Source of the DNA: Alteromonas confluentis
Lineage (GTDB): Bacteria; Pseudomonadota; Gammaproteobacteria; Enterobacterales; Alteromonadaceae
DNA length: 64,000 nt
Assembly: GCF_001757105.1 (NCBI RefSeq)
Contig: NZ_MDHN01000008.1
Span: 62,001 to 126,000 of the forward strand
Direction of reading: 5' to 3'
Part shown: piece after piece, positions 1 to 7,787 of the stretch
Numbering within the stretch: the stretch's first letter is position 1
Layout of the letters: each line of letters starts with the position of its first letter
Notes under the pieces: generated by a model
Seen by the model: the letters and a program-made list of their open reading frames with translations, nothing else
What the model was told of the DNA's origin: nothing
Database searches by the model: none
Made by a program: the position numbers and the translations under genes

Positions 1-1
1 A

Positions 2-568
2 AGCGCTGAACGAATCAGCAATGCATCTTCATTCACCGCAAATCAGTTCAAGCAATTCCTTAAACAGAAAAAAGTTTTCTACAGTAAAAAACGTGTAAGC
101 ACATTACTCCTACATCATTATCGTTTCCTCATGTCTCTGTCATCGATATCGGTAAACGGCCGTCCCGATACAGATATATTGTCCTGGGGAAGTGGCGGCA
201 ACGGCCTGCCCGTTATGCATTGTTTGCGCGCAGATATTCAGGATCTATCTGGCTGCTGCCCTTGGGTGGGTGAATGCGGTAACCAAAAATGCTCTGAAAT
301 CGTCTGTTTGGGGAAATTGCTGGCCAGTCAAACTATCTGCGAAATCTATGAAGTTGAGCAAAGACGCTTACATAACTACATCGGCCCGGTAATGAACAAG
401 AGCAGCCGTTTTTTCTACCTGCTGCAGCGATACTGTGACTATCAAAAGTCGCTACTTTTTTCGCGGGTCAATGCGCTAGCACTCTCTGGCAAGGATGAAG
501 GGCGCATTGCCCACACCTGCATTTTAACCATTAAAGGCTATCAATCAGATTTGCTAGGCATGCTCTAA
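2..568 (+). CDS. C-terminal part of an unrecognised protein (5' partial)
   Basis: The reading frame is open from base 2 to the TAA at 566-568, 188 sense codons without a stop, so the gene probably enters from outside the window; the internal ATG at 131 is not a convincing start and has no ribosome binding site. I do not recognise the product. The C-terminal 80 residues look helical (around LLQRYCDYQKSLL and NALALSGKDEG), while the middle is unusually rich in Cys, Gly and Trp. An intrinsic terminator follows 30 bases after the stop, which supports a gene ending here. Its position before a nitrate cluster suggests a link to nitrogen metabolism, but no NIT or ANTAR domain can be shown. An upstream frameshift cannot be excluded. 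Confidence 0.5.
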   Translation, partial: SAERISNASSFTANQFKQFLKQKKVFYSKKRVSTLLLHHYRFLMSLSSISVNGRPDTDILSWGSGGNGLPVMHCLRADIQDLSGCCPWVGECGNQKCSEIVCLGKLLASQTICEIYEVEQRRLHNYIGPVMNKSSRFFYLLQRYCDYQKSLLFSRVNALALSGKDEGRIAHTCILTIKGYQSDLLGML

Positions 569-583
569 GCTTGCAAACCAATC

Positions 584-600
584 TGCACTAAAAAGGTGAG
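584..600 (+). promoter_or_regulatory. candidate NtrC-type enhancer site
   Basis: TGCACT-N5-GGTGAG resembles the NtrC consensus (GCACY-N5-RGTGC) with one poor arm. It lies about 85 bp upstream of the sigma-54-like promoter at 683-698, the usual enhancer distance. It partly overlaps the terminator at 598-626, so the match may be fortuitous. Confidence 0.35.
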
Positions 601-626
601 GTTGCACTCATTTAGAACCTCTTTTT
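598..626 (+). terminator. intrinsic terminator after the left-edge gene
   Basis: GAGGTT (598-603) pairs with AACCTC (616-621), followed by five T. It lies 30 bases after the stop at 568. Confidence 0.55.
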
Positions 627-682
627 CCAGGCTACGCGCAAGTTTTTTCAGTAAGATTATGATTGTATGTGATTTTTTGTTT

Positions 683-698
683 TGGCAAAGGATTTGCT
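683..698 (+). promoter_or_regulatory. sigma-54-type promoter of the MFS nitrate transporter
   Basis: TGGCAAAGGATTTGCT fits the RpoN consensus TGGCACG-N4-TTGCW, with GG (684-685) and GC (696-697) exactly 10 bases apart. Transcription would start near 709, giving a leader of about 135 bases before the ATG at 844. The nrtA promoter at 4256-4271 has the same design. Confidence 0.7.
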
Positions 699-752
699 TT
701 TATCCGGCATAATAGTGAGGCCTCGGCCCACTGTATAATAATAAATTATATT

Positions 753-826
753 GTCAGTGATATTTCACTGACCACCGGTAATGAAGCCCATAACTGTCCC
801 TTGAGGATAGCTGTGGGTTTTTTTTT
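753..826 (+). promoter_or_regulatory. ANTAR-type antitermination leader with intrinsic terminator
   Basis: Three elements occur in order. Hairpin P1 (753-772) has a 7-bp stem and hexaloop ATATTT. After a 4-base linker, P2 (777-788) has stem GGT/GCC and hexaloop AATGAA, with A at position 1 and G at position 4 as in known ANTAR targets. Then comes a terminator (784-826): AAGCCCATA pairs with TGTGGGTTT, followed by nine or more T. The 3' side of P2 is also the 5' side of the terminator, so P2 and terminator exclude each other. P1 lacks the usual G4, a deviation from the nrtA leader. Confidence 0.65.
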
Positions 827-843
827 GTCTCAGGAAAACGCAT

Positions 844-2310
844 ATGTCAGCCGAAAAATTCAATTTGTTTTCGTTCACGGGAAAAATGAAGATACTTCAT
901 CTTTCCTGGATGGTGTTCTTTATTACCTTCCTCGTGTGGTTCAATATGGCACCGCTCAAGGAGGTCATCGTCAATGATCTGGGCATGAGTATTCAGGAGT
1001 GGAAAACACTATTGATCCTCAACGTTGCGCTCACGATCCCCGCCCGAGTGGTTATCGGTGCGTTAACTGACAAATTCGGCCCAAGAAAAGTCTATTCAGC
1101 CCTGCTGCTTATTTCTTCTGTTCCTTGCTTTGCCTTCGCCCTCGCGGAAAACTTTACCCAAATGGCACTAGCCCGTTTTGCACTTGGTTTTATTGGTGCA
1201 GGCTTTGTTATTGGTATTCGTATGGTGAGTGAATGGTTCCCACCAAAAGAGTTAGGTACTGCTGAAGGTATTTATGGCGGATGGGGTAACTTTGGTTCAG
1301 CGGCAGCGGCATTCACCTTACCCACCCTGGCATTGCTTTTTGGTGGTGAAGATGGCTGGCGATATGCCATAGGCATTACCGGTGCATTGTGTATTCTGTT
1401 TTCTGTTATTTACTACAAAAACGTTTCTGATACGCCAAAAGGTTCTACCTACTTCCGTCCGAAAAACCTGGGCGGTATGGAAGTGACCTCTAAAGGCGAC
1501 TTATTCTTCCTGTTGGTGATGAAGCTGCCTATGTATTTAATATTGGCACTGCTGGCGTATAAACTGTCTCCAAGTGGTTTACCACTGCTTAGCTACACCG
1601 CATGCAATATTATCTATGCTGGATTAACCGCACTTTACCTGTTTGATGCTTACTCTACCTTTAAAGTGAACAAGCCGTTGTTTGAAAAGCCAGTGCCTGA
1701 AGCACACCGATACGAATTCAAGCAGGTGGCAGTATTGAATATTCTTTACTTTGCAACGTTTGGCTCTGAACTGGCCGTAGTATCTATGCTACCAGCATTT
1801 TTTGCTGAAACCTTTGAGTTGAGCATGGCTGTTGCTGGTTTACTGGCAGGGCTTTATGCCTTTATGAATCTGATGTCTCGTCCTGGTGGCGGCTTAATTT
1901 CAGACAAGTTTGGGCGTAAGAAAACGCTTTTGATTCTTACTGCGGGACTGGCGCTAGGCTATTTCTCACTTAGCCTGATTGATGCATCGTGGCCCATCTG
2001 GCTGGCAGTACTGGCGGTGATGGCTTGCTCGTTCTTCGTTCAGTCAGGAGAAGGTGCGGTGTTTGCGGTTGTGCCACTGATTAAACGTCGTCTTACTGGC
2101 CAAATTGCCGGTATGACAGGTGCCTACGGGAACGTAGGTGCGGTAACGTATCTAACGGTGTATGCCATGGTCGATACATCTACATTCTTCCTGGTGATCA
2201 GCGGAACCGCCGTGCTTGGTTTTGTCGCATTGTTATTTATGAAAGAGCCGAGCGGTACCATCACTGAAGTAAAAGAAGACGGCACCGTTGAACTGATTGA
2301 GGTATCCTGA
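844..2310 (+). CDS. MFS nitrate/nitrite transporter (NarK/NasA, NNP family)
   Basis: A 488-residue inner-membrane permease with about 12 hydrophobic segments, likely importing nitrate for assimilation. Family features include the MFS loop GALTDKFGPRK near residue 78, the nitrate-signature region EWFPPKELGTAEG followed by GWGNFGSAAAA near residue 146, and a second GR-rich signature SRPGGGLISDKFGRKK in the C-terminal half. The start at 844 follows AGGAAA with good spacing and lies just beyond the terminator T-run, so synthesis depends on readthrough of the leader. The kinase gene follows after 29 bases in the same direction, so the two are probably cotranscribed. Nitrate versus nitrite preference cannot be read from the sequence. 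Confidence 0.9.
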   Translation: MSAEKFNLFSFTGKMKILHLSWMVFFITFLVWFNMAPLKEVIVNDLGMSIQEWKTLLILNVALTIPARVVIGALTDKFGPRKVYSALLLISSVPCFAFALAENFTQMALARFALGFIGAGFVIGIRMVSEWFPPKELGTAEGIYGGWGNFGSAAAAFTLPTLALLFGGEDGWRYAIGITGALCILFSVIYYKNVSDTPKGSTYFRPKNLGGMEVTSKGDLFFLLVMKLPMYLILALLAYKLSPSGLPLLSYTACNIIYAGLTALYLFDAYSTFKVNKPLFEKPVPEAHRYEFKQVAVLNILYFATFGSELAVVSMLPAFFAETFELSMAVAGLLAGLYAFMNLMSRPGGGLISDKFGRKKTLLILTAGLALGYFSLSLIDASWPIWLAVLAVMACSFFVQSGEGAVFAVVPLIKRRLTGQIAGMTGAYGNVGAVTYLTVYAMVDTSTFFLVISGTAVLGFVALLFMKEPSGTITEVKEDGTVELIEVS

Positions 2311-2339
2311 TTTAACAGTAAATTAAACGGAATCAGTGC

Positions 2340-4061
2340 GTGTCGGGTTCAGTGCTTAAAGTCGCGATGGGCGGTCATAGTACCGCCGGAATAAAAGACG
2401 AAAATCAGGACGCGTTCGCTGCCTGGCATGGCACCGACGCTGAACTGACTAACAAAGGGGTAACTGCCGTTATTGCGGATGGCGTTTCAGCCTGTTCCCG
2501 GGCAAAAGAAGCGTCGCAAATGGCGGTTACCAGCTTTATCAACGACTATCGGCAAACATCGGTCAGCTGGACAGTAAAAAAAGCCGCAGGCCAAATTCTT
2601 ACCAGTCTTAATCGCTGGTGCCACAGCCAGGTAGATTATTCTGTTGGCTCGGGCAGTCAGTGTGTCACTACCTTCACGGGTCTTATCTTTAAATCTGCAA
2701 CCGCATTTGTCTTTCACGCCGGTGATAGTCGGCTCTATCGGTGCGACGCAGGCAATCTTGAGCAAATCACGAAAGATCATACCCTGGGGGGCAACAAAGG
2801 CGGATCGCTCATCCGGGCATTGGGTATAGATTCGCGGTTAGAAATTGACTACCAGTCTCTTGAGTTGCGCGTTGGTGATGTGTTCCTGTTGAGTACCGAC
2901 GGATTACACGGGTTTATCTCTGCGGCGGAATTTAAAGAGATATTAAGAGATGCTGATGAAAGTAATCTTGAGCAAAAAGCGGAAGCGCTAACTCGACGGG
3001 CCATCGAAAATGGCAGTGACGACAACGTGAGTTGTCTGCTGTTGAAAGTGGTGGCTATTCCCAAGCTTAACCTTGAAGAGGCCTGTAAAAAAATTTATTC
3101 CTTAGCCATTCCTCCTGCCTTAGAGGATGGCATGAAGCTAGAGGGTTATCGTGTTGTCGAAATGCTGTTTAATGGCACCCGCAGTAGCTTATATAAAGTT
3201 GTTGAAGAGGCCACGGGGCAGTTGCGTTGTTTGAAAACGCCATCGTCTTATTTTTCTGATGATCCGGTCTATCTCGATGGCTTTCTTCGAGAAGAGTGGG
3301 TGGGCAGTACCTTGAATCACACGCATATCATGAAAATCGTGCCCCGTCCGGCATCAGCAAAATTTATGTATCACATCTGTGAGTATGTGGAAGGGGCTAC
3401 GTTACGACAGTGGATTATCGACAATCCACAGCCCTCATTTGATAAAGTGCGAAGACTTATCTTGCAAATGATAAAGGCGCTTCGGGCAATGCAGCGGCAA
3501 CAAATGGTGCATCGGGATATTAAACCTGAAAATGTCATGCTGACAGACGCAGGCGAAATTAAACTCATTGATTTTGGCACGGTGCTGGTTGCTGCTCACA
3601 AAGAAGTCGGGCTGCAATTGCAGGAGGGTACGCCGGTGGGATCGGTGAACTACATTGCACCTGAATACCTGATCCATAATGAAGCAGACTTCCGTAGCGA
3701 CCTGTTTTCCACCGCCGTAGTCTGCTACGAATTACTTACCGGGAAACTTCCCTATAGTGAAATGAACAGTGATAGTGCAATTCCAGTTAACTATCACGCC
3801 TGGGAATATGTGCCGCTGAGCCGGTATCGTTCCGACCTCCCCATTTGGCTCGACGAGTGCCTTAAAAAAGCATTACGACCCAACCCCGCCTACCGTTATG
3901 AAGCGTTTTCTGAATTTGAAAGCGACTTGCGCACCCCCGGTGTATCGTTAACTCGCCAAACAAAACAAAAACCCTTGATTGAGCGAAATCCTGTCTTGGT
4001 TTGGCAGGGAATAAGCGTGATCTTGCTGGCTTTACTCGTTCTTTCCTTGTTTCGTCATTAA
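2340..4061 (+). CDS. bifunctional PP2C phosphatase / Ser-Thr protein kinase, membrane anchored
   Basis: A 573-residue fusion of two opposing signalling enzymes. Residues 1 to about 235 form a PP2C phosphatase: DENQDAF near 20, IADGVS near 45, GDSRLYR near 127, STDGLHG and a terminal DDNVS near 227 carry the expected metal-binding Asp residues. Residues about 265-530 form a Hanks-type kinase, with the Lys in CLKTP near 297, HRDIKPEN near 390, DFG near 411 and APE near 440; the glycine loop is degenerate. A hydrophobic segment at about 550-570 ends the protein and should tether it to the inner membrane with both domains in the cytoplasm. GTG start 29 bases after the nitrate permease. Substrates are unknown; the location suggests control of nitrate uptake or its regulators. 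Confidence 0.88.
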   Translation: MSGSVLKVAMGGHSTAGIKDENQDAFAAWHGTDAELTNKGVTAVIADGVSACSRAKEASQMAVTSFINDYRQTSVSWTVKKAAGQILTSLNRWCHSQVDYSVGSGSQCVTTFTGLIFKSATAFVFHAGDSRLYRCDAGNLEQITKDHTLGGNKGGSLIRALGIDSRLEIDYQSLELRVGDVFLLSTDGLHGFISAAEFKEILRDADESNLEQKAEALTRRAIENGSDDNVSCLLLKVVAIPKLNLEEACKKIYSLAIPPALEDGMKLEGYRVVEMLFNGTRSSLYKVVEEATGQLRCLKTPSSYFSDDPVYLDGFLREEWVGSTLNHTHIMKIVPRPASAKFMYHICEYVEGATLRQWIIDNPQPSFDKVRRLILQMIKALRAMQRQQMVHRDIKPENVMLTDAGEIKLIDFGTVLVAAHKEVGLQLQEGTPVGSVNYIAPEYLIHNEADFRSDLFSTAVVCYELLTGKLPYSEMNSDSAIPVNYHAWEYVPLSRYRSDLPIWLDECLKKALRPNPAYRYEAFSEFESDLRTPGVSLTRQTKQKPLIERNPVLVWQGISVILLALLVLSLFRH

Positions 4062-4123
4062 TTGCGCTAAAAGTCGTGAAAAGGTTACATTGTGTCGCTA
4101 AAGTGCAGTGATGAACCGTATTT

Positions 4124-4181
4124 GTGCATTTTCGATGCACCCTGCATGGGTGATTTGAACGTTATTTGTGCATAAATGCAC
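4124..4181 (+). promoter_or_regulatory. cluster of inverted repeats upstream of the nrtA promoter (candidate NtrC enhancer)
   Basis: Three overlapping or adjacent dyads are visible: GTGCAT-N5-ATGCAC (4124-4140), CACCC-N5-GGGTG (4138-4152) and GTGCAT-AA-ATGCAC (4168-4181). The middle one is closest to the NtrC consensus. They lie about 75-130 bp upstream of the sigma-54 promoter. The two GTGCAT dyads have half-sites in the opposite order from a canonical NtrC site, so another regulator is possible. Confidence 0.45.
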
Positions 4182-4255
4182 TACTTTGCTCCAAAAATCG
4201 AAAGGACTATCCTCAGCTTTTTTCTAAGTTGTTGATTTTAATTGTTTTAAAAAAT

Positions 4256-4271
4256 TGGCATCGTTGATGCT
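4256..4271 (+). promoter_or_regulatory. sigma-54-type promoter of nrtABD
   Basis: TGGCATCGTTGATGCT has GG (4257-4258) and GC (4269-4270) separated by exactly 10 bases, the RpoN spacing. A start near 4282 gives a leader of about 130 bases. With the dyads upstream this fits NtrC-activated expression. Confidence 0.7.
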
Positions 4272-4312
4272 AAATAGATTTTGTCTGAGAGAGACACACA
4301 ATTAATTAAATG

Positions 4313-4349
4313 AAATAGCAACGTAGCTGTTTCGAAAGGCAACGAAGCC
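4313..4349 (+). promoter_or_regulatory. two-hexaloop ANTAR binding motif in the nrtA leader
   Basis: P1 (4313-4332): 7-bp stem AAATAGC/GCTGTTT with hexaloop AACGTA. A 5-base linker follows. P2 (4338-4349): stem GGC/GCC with hexaloop AACGAA. Both loops have A1 and G4, the signature recognised by ANTAR proteins such as NasR and NasT. The 3' stem of P2 lies inside the 5' arm of the terminator at 4345, so bound P2 would prevent terminator formation. Confidence 0.8.
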
Positions 4350-4393
4350 CACCGCGATTCATCAGCAGATGAATCGCGGTGGGCTTTTTTTTT
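4345..4393 (+). terminator. attenuator terminator in the nrtA leader
   Basis: A perfect 19-bp stem (4345-4363 with 4368-4386), loop AGCA, and a T-run to 4393. It lies directly before nrtA, so it is regulatory rather than the end of the kinase unit. Confidence 0.92.
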
Positions 4394-4412
4394 GGCTGTA
4401 AGGAACCCGAAA

Positions 4413-5819
4413 ATGAATCAGTATGAGAAGTTTGATGGAGTGAAGAAAAAGCTGAAAGGTATCGTAAGTGCATTAGCGCTGGCGGTTTCAGTTTCTGGTG
4501 TGATGAGTGCTGGAGTTCAGGCAGCTGAAGAAATTGACTGGCCCGAAAAAGAAGAACTGAAATTTGGTTTTATTAAGCTTACCGACATGGCACCCCTTGC
4601 CATTGCATATGAAAAAGGCTTTTTCGAAGACGAAGGTCTGTATGTCACTTTGGAAGCACAAGCAAACTGGAAGGTATTGCTCGACCGTGTCATCGACGGT
4701 CAATTGGATGGCGCACACATGCTGGCAGGCCAACCATTGGGTGCAACCATCGGTTTTGGTACTGAAGCACACATCATCACCGCTTTCAGCATGGACTTAA
4801 ACGGTAACGGTATTACTGTTTCTAATGACATCTGGAAAGAAATGGAAAAGCACATTCCGGTTGAAGATGGTCAGCCTGTGCACCCAATCAAAGCCGACTA
4901 CCTGAAGCCTGTTGTCGAAAGCTACCGTGAAGCTGGTAAGCCGTTCAACATGGGTATGGTATTCCCGGTTTCTACCCACAACTACGAACTGCGCTACTGG
5001 TTAGCCGCGGGTGGTATTCACCCTGGTTATTACGCACCACATAAAGGTGACACATCAGGTCAAATCGACGCGGAAGCTTTGCTGTCTGTAACCCCTCCAC
5101 CGCAAATGCCTGCAACCATGGAAGCCGGCACAATCTATGGCTACTGCGTAGGTGAGCCATGGAACCAACAAGCGGTATTCAAAGGTATCGGCGTACCTGT
5201 TATCACTGATTACGAAATCTGGAAAAACAACCCGGAAAAAGTATTTGGTGTAAGCAATGTGTGGGCTGAAAAATATCCGAACACGCACCTTCGTGTTGTA
5301 AAAGCGATGATTCGTGCAGCGATGTGGCTGGATGAAAACAACAACGCGAACCGTCCTGAAGCAGTAAAAATTCTGTCTAAACCTTCTTATGTGGGTGCAG
5401 ATGAAGCCGTACTGGCGAACTCTATGACGGGTACATTCGAATACGAAAAGGGCGACAAGCGTGACGTACCTGACTTCAACGTATTCTTCCGTTACAACGC
5501 AACCTATCCGTACTACAGCGATGCCATCTGGTATTTAACGCAAATGCGTCGTTGGGGTCAGATTTCAGAATCTAAGCCTGACAGCTGGTACATGGATATG
5601 GCGAAGAAAGTATATCGCCCTGATATTTACGCGGTTGCAGCGAAAGCACTGATTGCTGAAGGTAAAGCGAAAGCGGCTGATTTCCCTGACTTCGATTCTG
5701 AATCAGGTTTCAAACCGCCACAGAGCGAATTTATCGACGGCGTAACTTACGACGGTACCAAGCCTAACGCTTACCTTGAAAGCTTTGGTATTGGTCTGAA
5801 AGGCGACACTGTGCTTTAA
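4413..5819 (+). CDS. nrtA: nitrate ABC transporter substrate-binding protein (NrtA/CmpA family)
   Basis: A 468-residue periplasmic binding protein that delivers nitrate (or nitrite) to NrtB-NrtD. An N-terminal signal peptide has a basic KKKLKG region, a hydrophobic core and a likely AXA cleavage at VQAA, followed by the NMT1/CmpA-like fold ([31 protein letters not shown]). Start chosen at ATG 4413: AGGAA lies 7 bases upstream, whereas the in-frame TTG at 4392 falls inside the terminator T-run. First gene of the nrtA-nrtB-nrtD unit, 21 bases before nrtB. Anion specificity is by family and context; cyanate, bicarbonate or alkanesulfonate relatives exist. Confidence 0.9.
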   Translation: MNQYEKFDGVKKKLKGIVSALALAVSVSGVMSAGVQAAEEIDWPEKEELKFGFIKLTDMAPLAIAYEKGFFEDEGLYVTLEAQANWKVLLDRVIDGQLDGAHMLAGQPLGATIGFGTEAHIITAFSMDLNGNGITVSNDIWKEMEKHIPVEDGQPVHPIKADYLKPVVESYREAGKPFNMGMVFPVSTHNYELRYWLAAGGIHPGYYAPHKGDTSGQIDAEALLSVTPPPQMPATMEAGTIYGYCVGEPWNQQAVFKGIGVPVITDYEIWKNNPEKVFGVSNVWAEKYPNTHLRVVKAMIRAAMWLDENNNANRPEAVKILSKPSYVGADEAVLANSMTGTFEYEKGDKRDVPDFNVFFRYNATYPYYSDAIWYLTQMRRWGQISESKPDSWYMDMAKKVYRPDIYAVAAKALIAEGKAKAADFPDFDSESGFKPPQSEFIDGVTYDGTKPNAYLESFGIGLKGDTVL

Positions 5820-5840
5820 GCACAGACAGGAGATACGAAA

Positions 5841-6830
5841 ATGAGTAAGTCAGCGTCTATTGTCACATTCATCGGCTCTAAGGAAAGCAGCATGGGTAAA
5901 ACGTTACTTTCACACTTACAGGCATTGTTATTGCCGGTAATTGGTTTACTGCTTTTCCTGGCTGTCTGGAATGGTGTGGCTAAAACCATTGATACGTCAC
6001 TCGGGCAGTTCCCCGGTCCGGCGCAAGTTTGGGAACAGACGCTGACACTCGTTAGCGAACATAGTGCTCAGCGTGAAAAAGCCGATGCGTTCTACGCCCG
6101 ACAGGAAGAGCGCAATGCTGCACGGGTCGCCAAAGACCCAACTTACGAGCCAAAAATTCGTGAGTTTACCGGTGCGCCAACCTTTTTTGACCAAATCTGG
6201 ACCAGCCTATACACCGTTATGATTGGTTTCTTGATTGCGTCATTAATTGCGGTACCGGTTGGTATTGTGTGCGGCCTGAGCAAATCTGCTTATACCGCTA
6301 TTAATCCTCTGATTCAGCTATTTAAACCTGTTTCTCCCTTGGCCTGGCTACCACTGGTAACCATGGTGGTCAGTGCCCTTTATGTTTCAGATGATCCAAT
6401 GTTCTCGAAATCCTTTGTGACTTCTGCATTTACCGTATCGCTGTGCTGTTTGTGGCCAACGCTGATTAACACCGCTGTTGGGGTATCAAACATCGACAAA
6501 GATCTGGTGAACGTGAGTCGCGTTCTGCGCCTCAAGCCCCTTACTCACTTGTCGAAAATTGTTTTGCCTGCATCCATCCCAATGATTTTTACCGGCTTAC
6601 GTTTGTCGCTGGGTATTGGCTGGATGGTTTTGATTGCCGCAGAAATGTTGGCGCAGAATCCAGGTCTAGGAAAGTTTGTATGGGACGAGTTCCAGAACGG
6701 AAGCTCAGATTCATTGGCCCGAATCATGGTTGCTGTATTAACCATCGGTGCTATCGGTTTTGTACTGGACCGCATCATGCTGATGTTGCAACGCATGGTT
6801 AGCTGGGACAAAAACAGCGTATTACGCTAA
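5841..6830 (+). CDS. nrtB: nitrate ABC transporter permease
   Basis: A 329-residue inner-membrane permease of the NrtB/SsuC type. It has an N-terminal membrane segment (about 22-45), a charged 60-residue periplasmic stretch rich in Arg, Glu and Lys, then five or so segments of the BPD_transp_1 domain. The EAA-like coupling loop lies around LVNVSRVLRLKPLTHLSKIV, where it should contact the ATPase. AGGAGA precedes the ATG with good spacing. It sits between nrtA and the ATPase gene, with an 11-base or so gap to the latter, so translation is probably coupled. Confidence 0.9.
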   Translation: MSKSASIVTFIGSKESSMGKTLLSHLQALLLPVIGLLLFLAVWNGVAKTIDTSLGQFPGPAQVWEQTLTLVSEHSAQREKADAFYARQEERNAARVAKDPTYEPKIREFTGAPTFFDQIWTSLYTVMIGFLIASLIAVPVGIVCGLSKSAYTAINPLIQLFKPVSPLAWLPLVTMVVSALYVSDDPMFSKSFVTSAFTVSLCCLWPTLINTAVGVSNIDKDLVNVSRVLRLKPLTHLSKIVLPASIPMIFTGLRLSLGIGWMVLIAAEMLAQNPGLGKFVWDEFQNGSSDSLARIMVAVLTIGAIGFVLDRIMLMLQRMVSWDKNSVLR

Positions 6831-6840
6831 TTAAGAGGAT

Positions 6841-7698
6841 ATGAGCATGAACGCAAAACATCTCGAACTGACTCAGGTAGGAATCGACTTTCCTACACCT
6901 AAAGGCCCTTTTACTGCGTTACGCGACGTAAACCTGAATATCAAAAAAGGGGAGTTTATCTCGCTAATTGGTCACTCAGGTTGTGGTAAGTCGACGGTAC
7001 TGAATATCGTGGCCGGCCTTCATCAGGCAACCACGGGTGGCGTTATTCTGGATAACGTAGAAGTGAAGGAACCGGGTCCGGAACGCGCCGTGGTGTTCCA
7101 AAACCATTCTTTGTTGCCATGGTTGTCGGTGTATAAAAATGTAGAGCTTGCTGTTAAGCAAACGCTGCGTGGCAAAAGTAAAGCTGAGATCAGAGAGTGG
7201 GTGATGCACAACCTGGAATTGGTGCACATGACTCACGCCATCGACAAGCTACCTTCAGAAATTTCTGGTGGTATGAAACAGCGGGTCGGTATTGCTCGAG
7301 CACTGGCGATGGAACCGAAGGTTCTGCTAATGGACGAACCCTTCGGTGCACTGGATGCATTAACCCGCGCCCACCTGCAAGACTCGTTAATGGAAATCCA
7401 CGCCGATTTAGGCAATACCGTTATCATGATTACCCACGATGTTGACGAAGCCGTGCTGCTTTCTGATCGCATTGTTATGATGACCAATGGGCCTGCCGCC
7501 ACAGTCGGCGAAATACTTGAGGTGAATTTGCCTCGTCCCCGAAATCGTCTGGTGCTAGCTGACAATCCGGAATACAACCACTATCGCCATGAAGTGCTGA
7601 CTTTCTTGTATGAAAAACAGAAGAAAGTGGAGCCAGTGAGCGCAAGAAAATCAGGCACGGAAAAAGGCGCGTCATCAAGCAAGACTGACGCCGCTTAA
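6841..7698 (+). CDS. nrtD: nitrate ABC transporter ATP-binding protein
   Basis: A 285-residue cytoplasmic ATPase that powers the NrtB permease. It shows Walker A GHSGCGKST near residue 47, the ABC signature SGGMKQR near 142, Walker B VLLMDEPFGALD near 162 and the switch His in ITHDVDEA near 195. It lacks the C-terminal substrate-binding-like regulatory domain of cyanobacterial NrtC, so it is NrtD-like. A second ATG at 6847 has better spacing from the AGAGGA site and may be the true start. The Ser/Lys-rich tail after residue 260 is not conserved in the family as I know it. Confidence 0.9.
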   Translation: MSMNAKHLELTQVGIDFPTPKGPFTALRDVNLNIKKGEFISLIGHSGCGKSTVLNIVAGLHQATTGGVILDNVEVKEPGPERAVVFQNHSLLPWLSVYKNVELAVKQTLRGKSKAEIREWVMHNLELVHMTHAIDKLPSEISGGMKQRVGIARALAMEPKVLLMDEPFGALDALTRAHLQDSLMEIHADLGNTVIMITHDVDEAVLLSDRIVMMTNGPAATVGEILEVNLPRPRNRLVLADNPEYNHYRHEVLTFLYEKQKKVEPVSARKSGTEKGASSSKTDAA

Positions 7699-7725
7699 AA
7701 AAACAACACTTAAATAAAAATCAAT

Positions 7726-7762
7726 GAGATAGCTCGGCCAATTGGATCGGGCGGGCTATCTC
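7726..7762 (+). other. hairpin between nrtD and the porin gene
   Basis: GAGATAGC (7726-7733) pairs with GCTATCTC (7755-7762) around a 21-base loop. No T-run follows, so it is more likely an mRNA-stability or processing element than a strong terminator. Confidence 0.4.
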
Positions 7763-7787
7763 TGACTCAAAATCAGAGGAATACACA

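Noticed and set aside
4392..4412. Longer nrtA reading frame starting at TTG 4392
   Set aside because: The TTG lies in the T-run of the leader terminator and has no ribosome site; ATG 4413 has AGGAA at 7 bases.
7726..7762. Considered the nrtD-porin hairpin as a third ANTAR leader
   Set aside because: No hexaloop with A1 and G4, and no terminator T-run.
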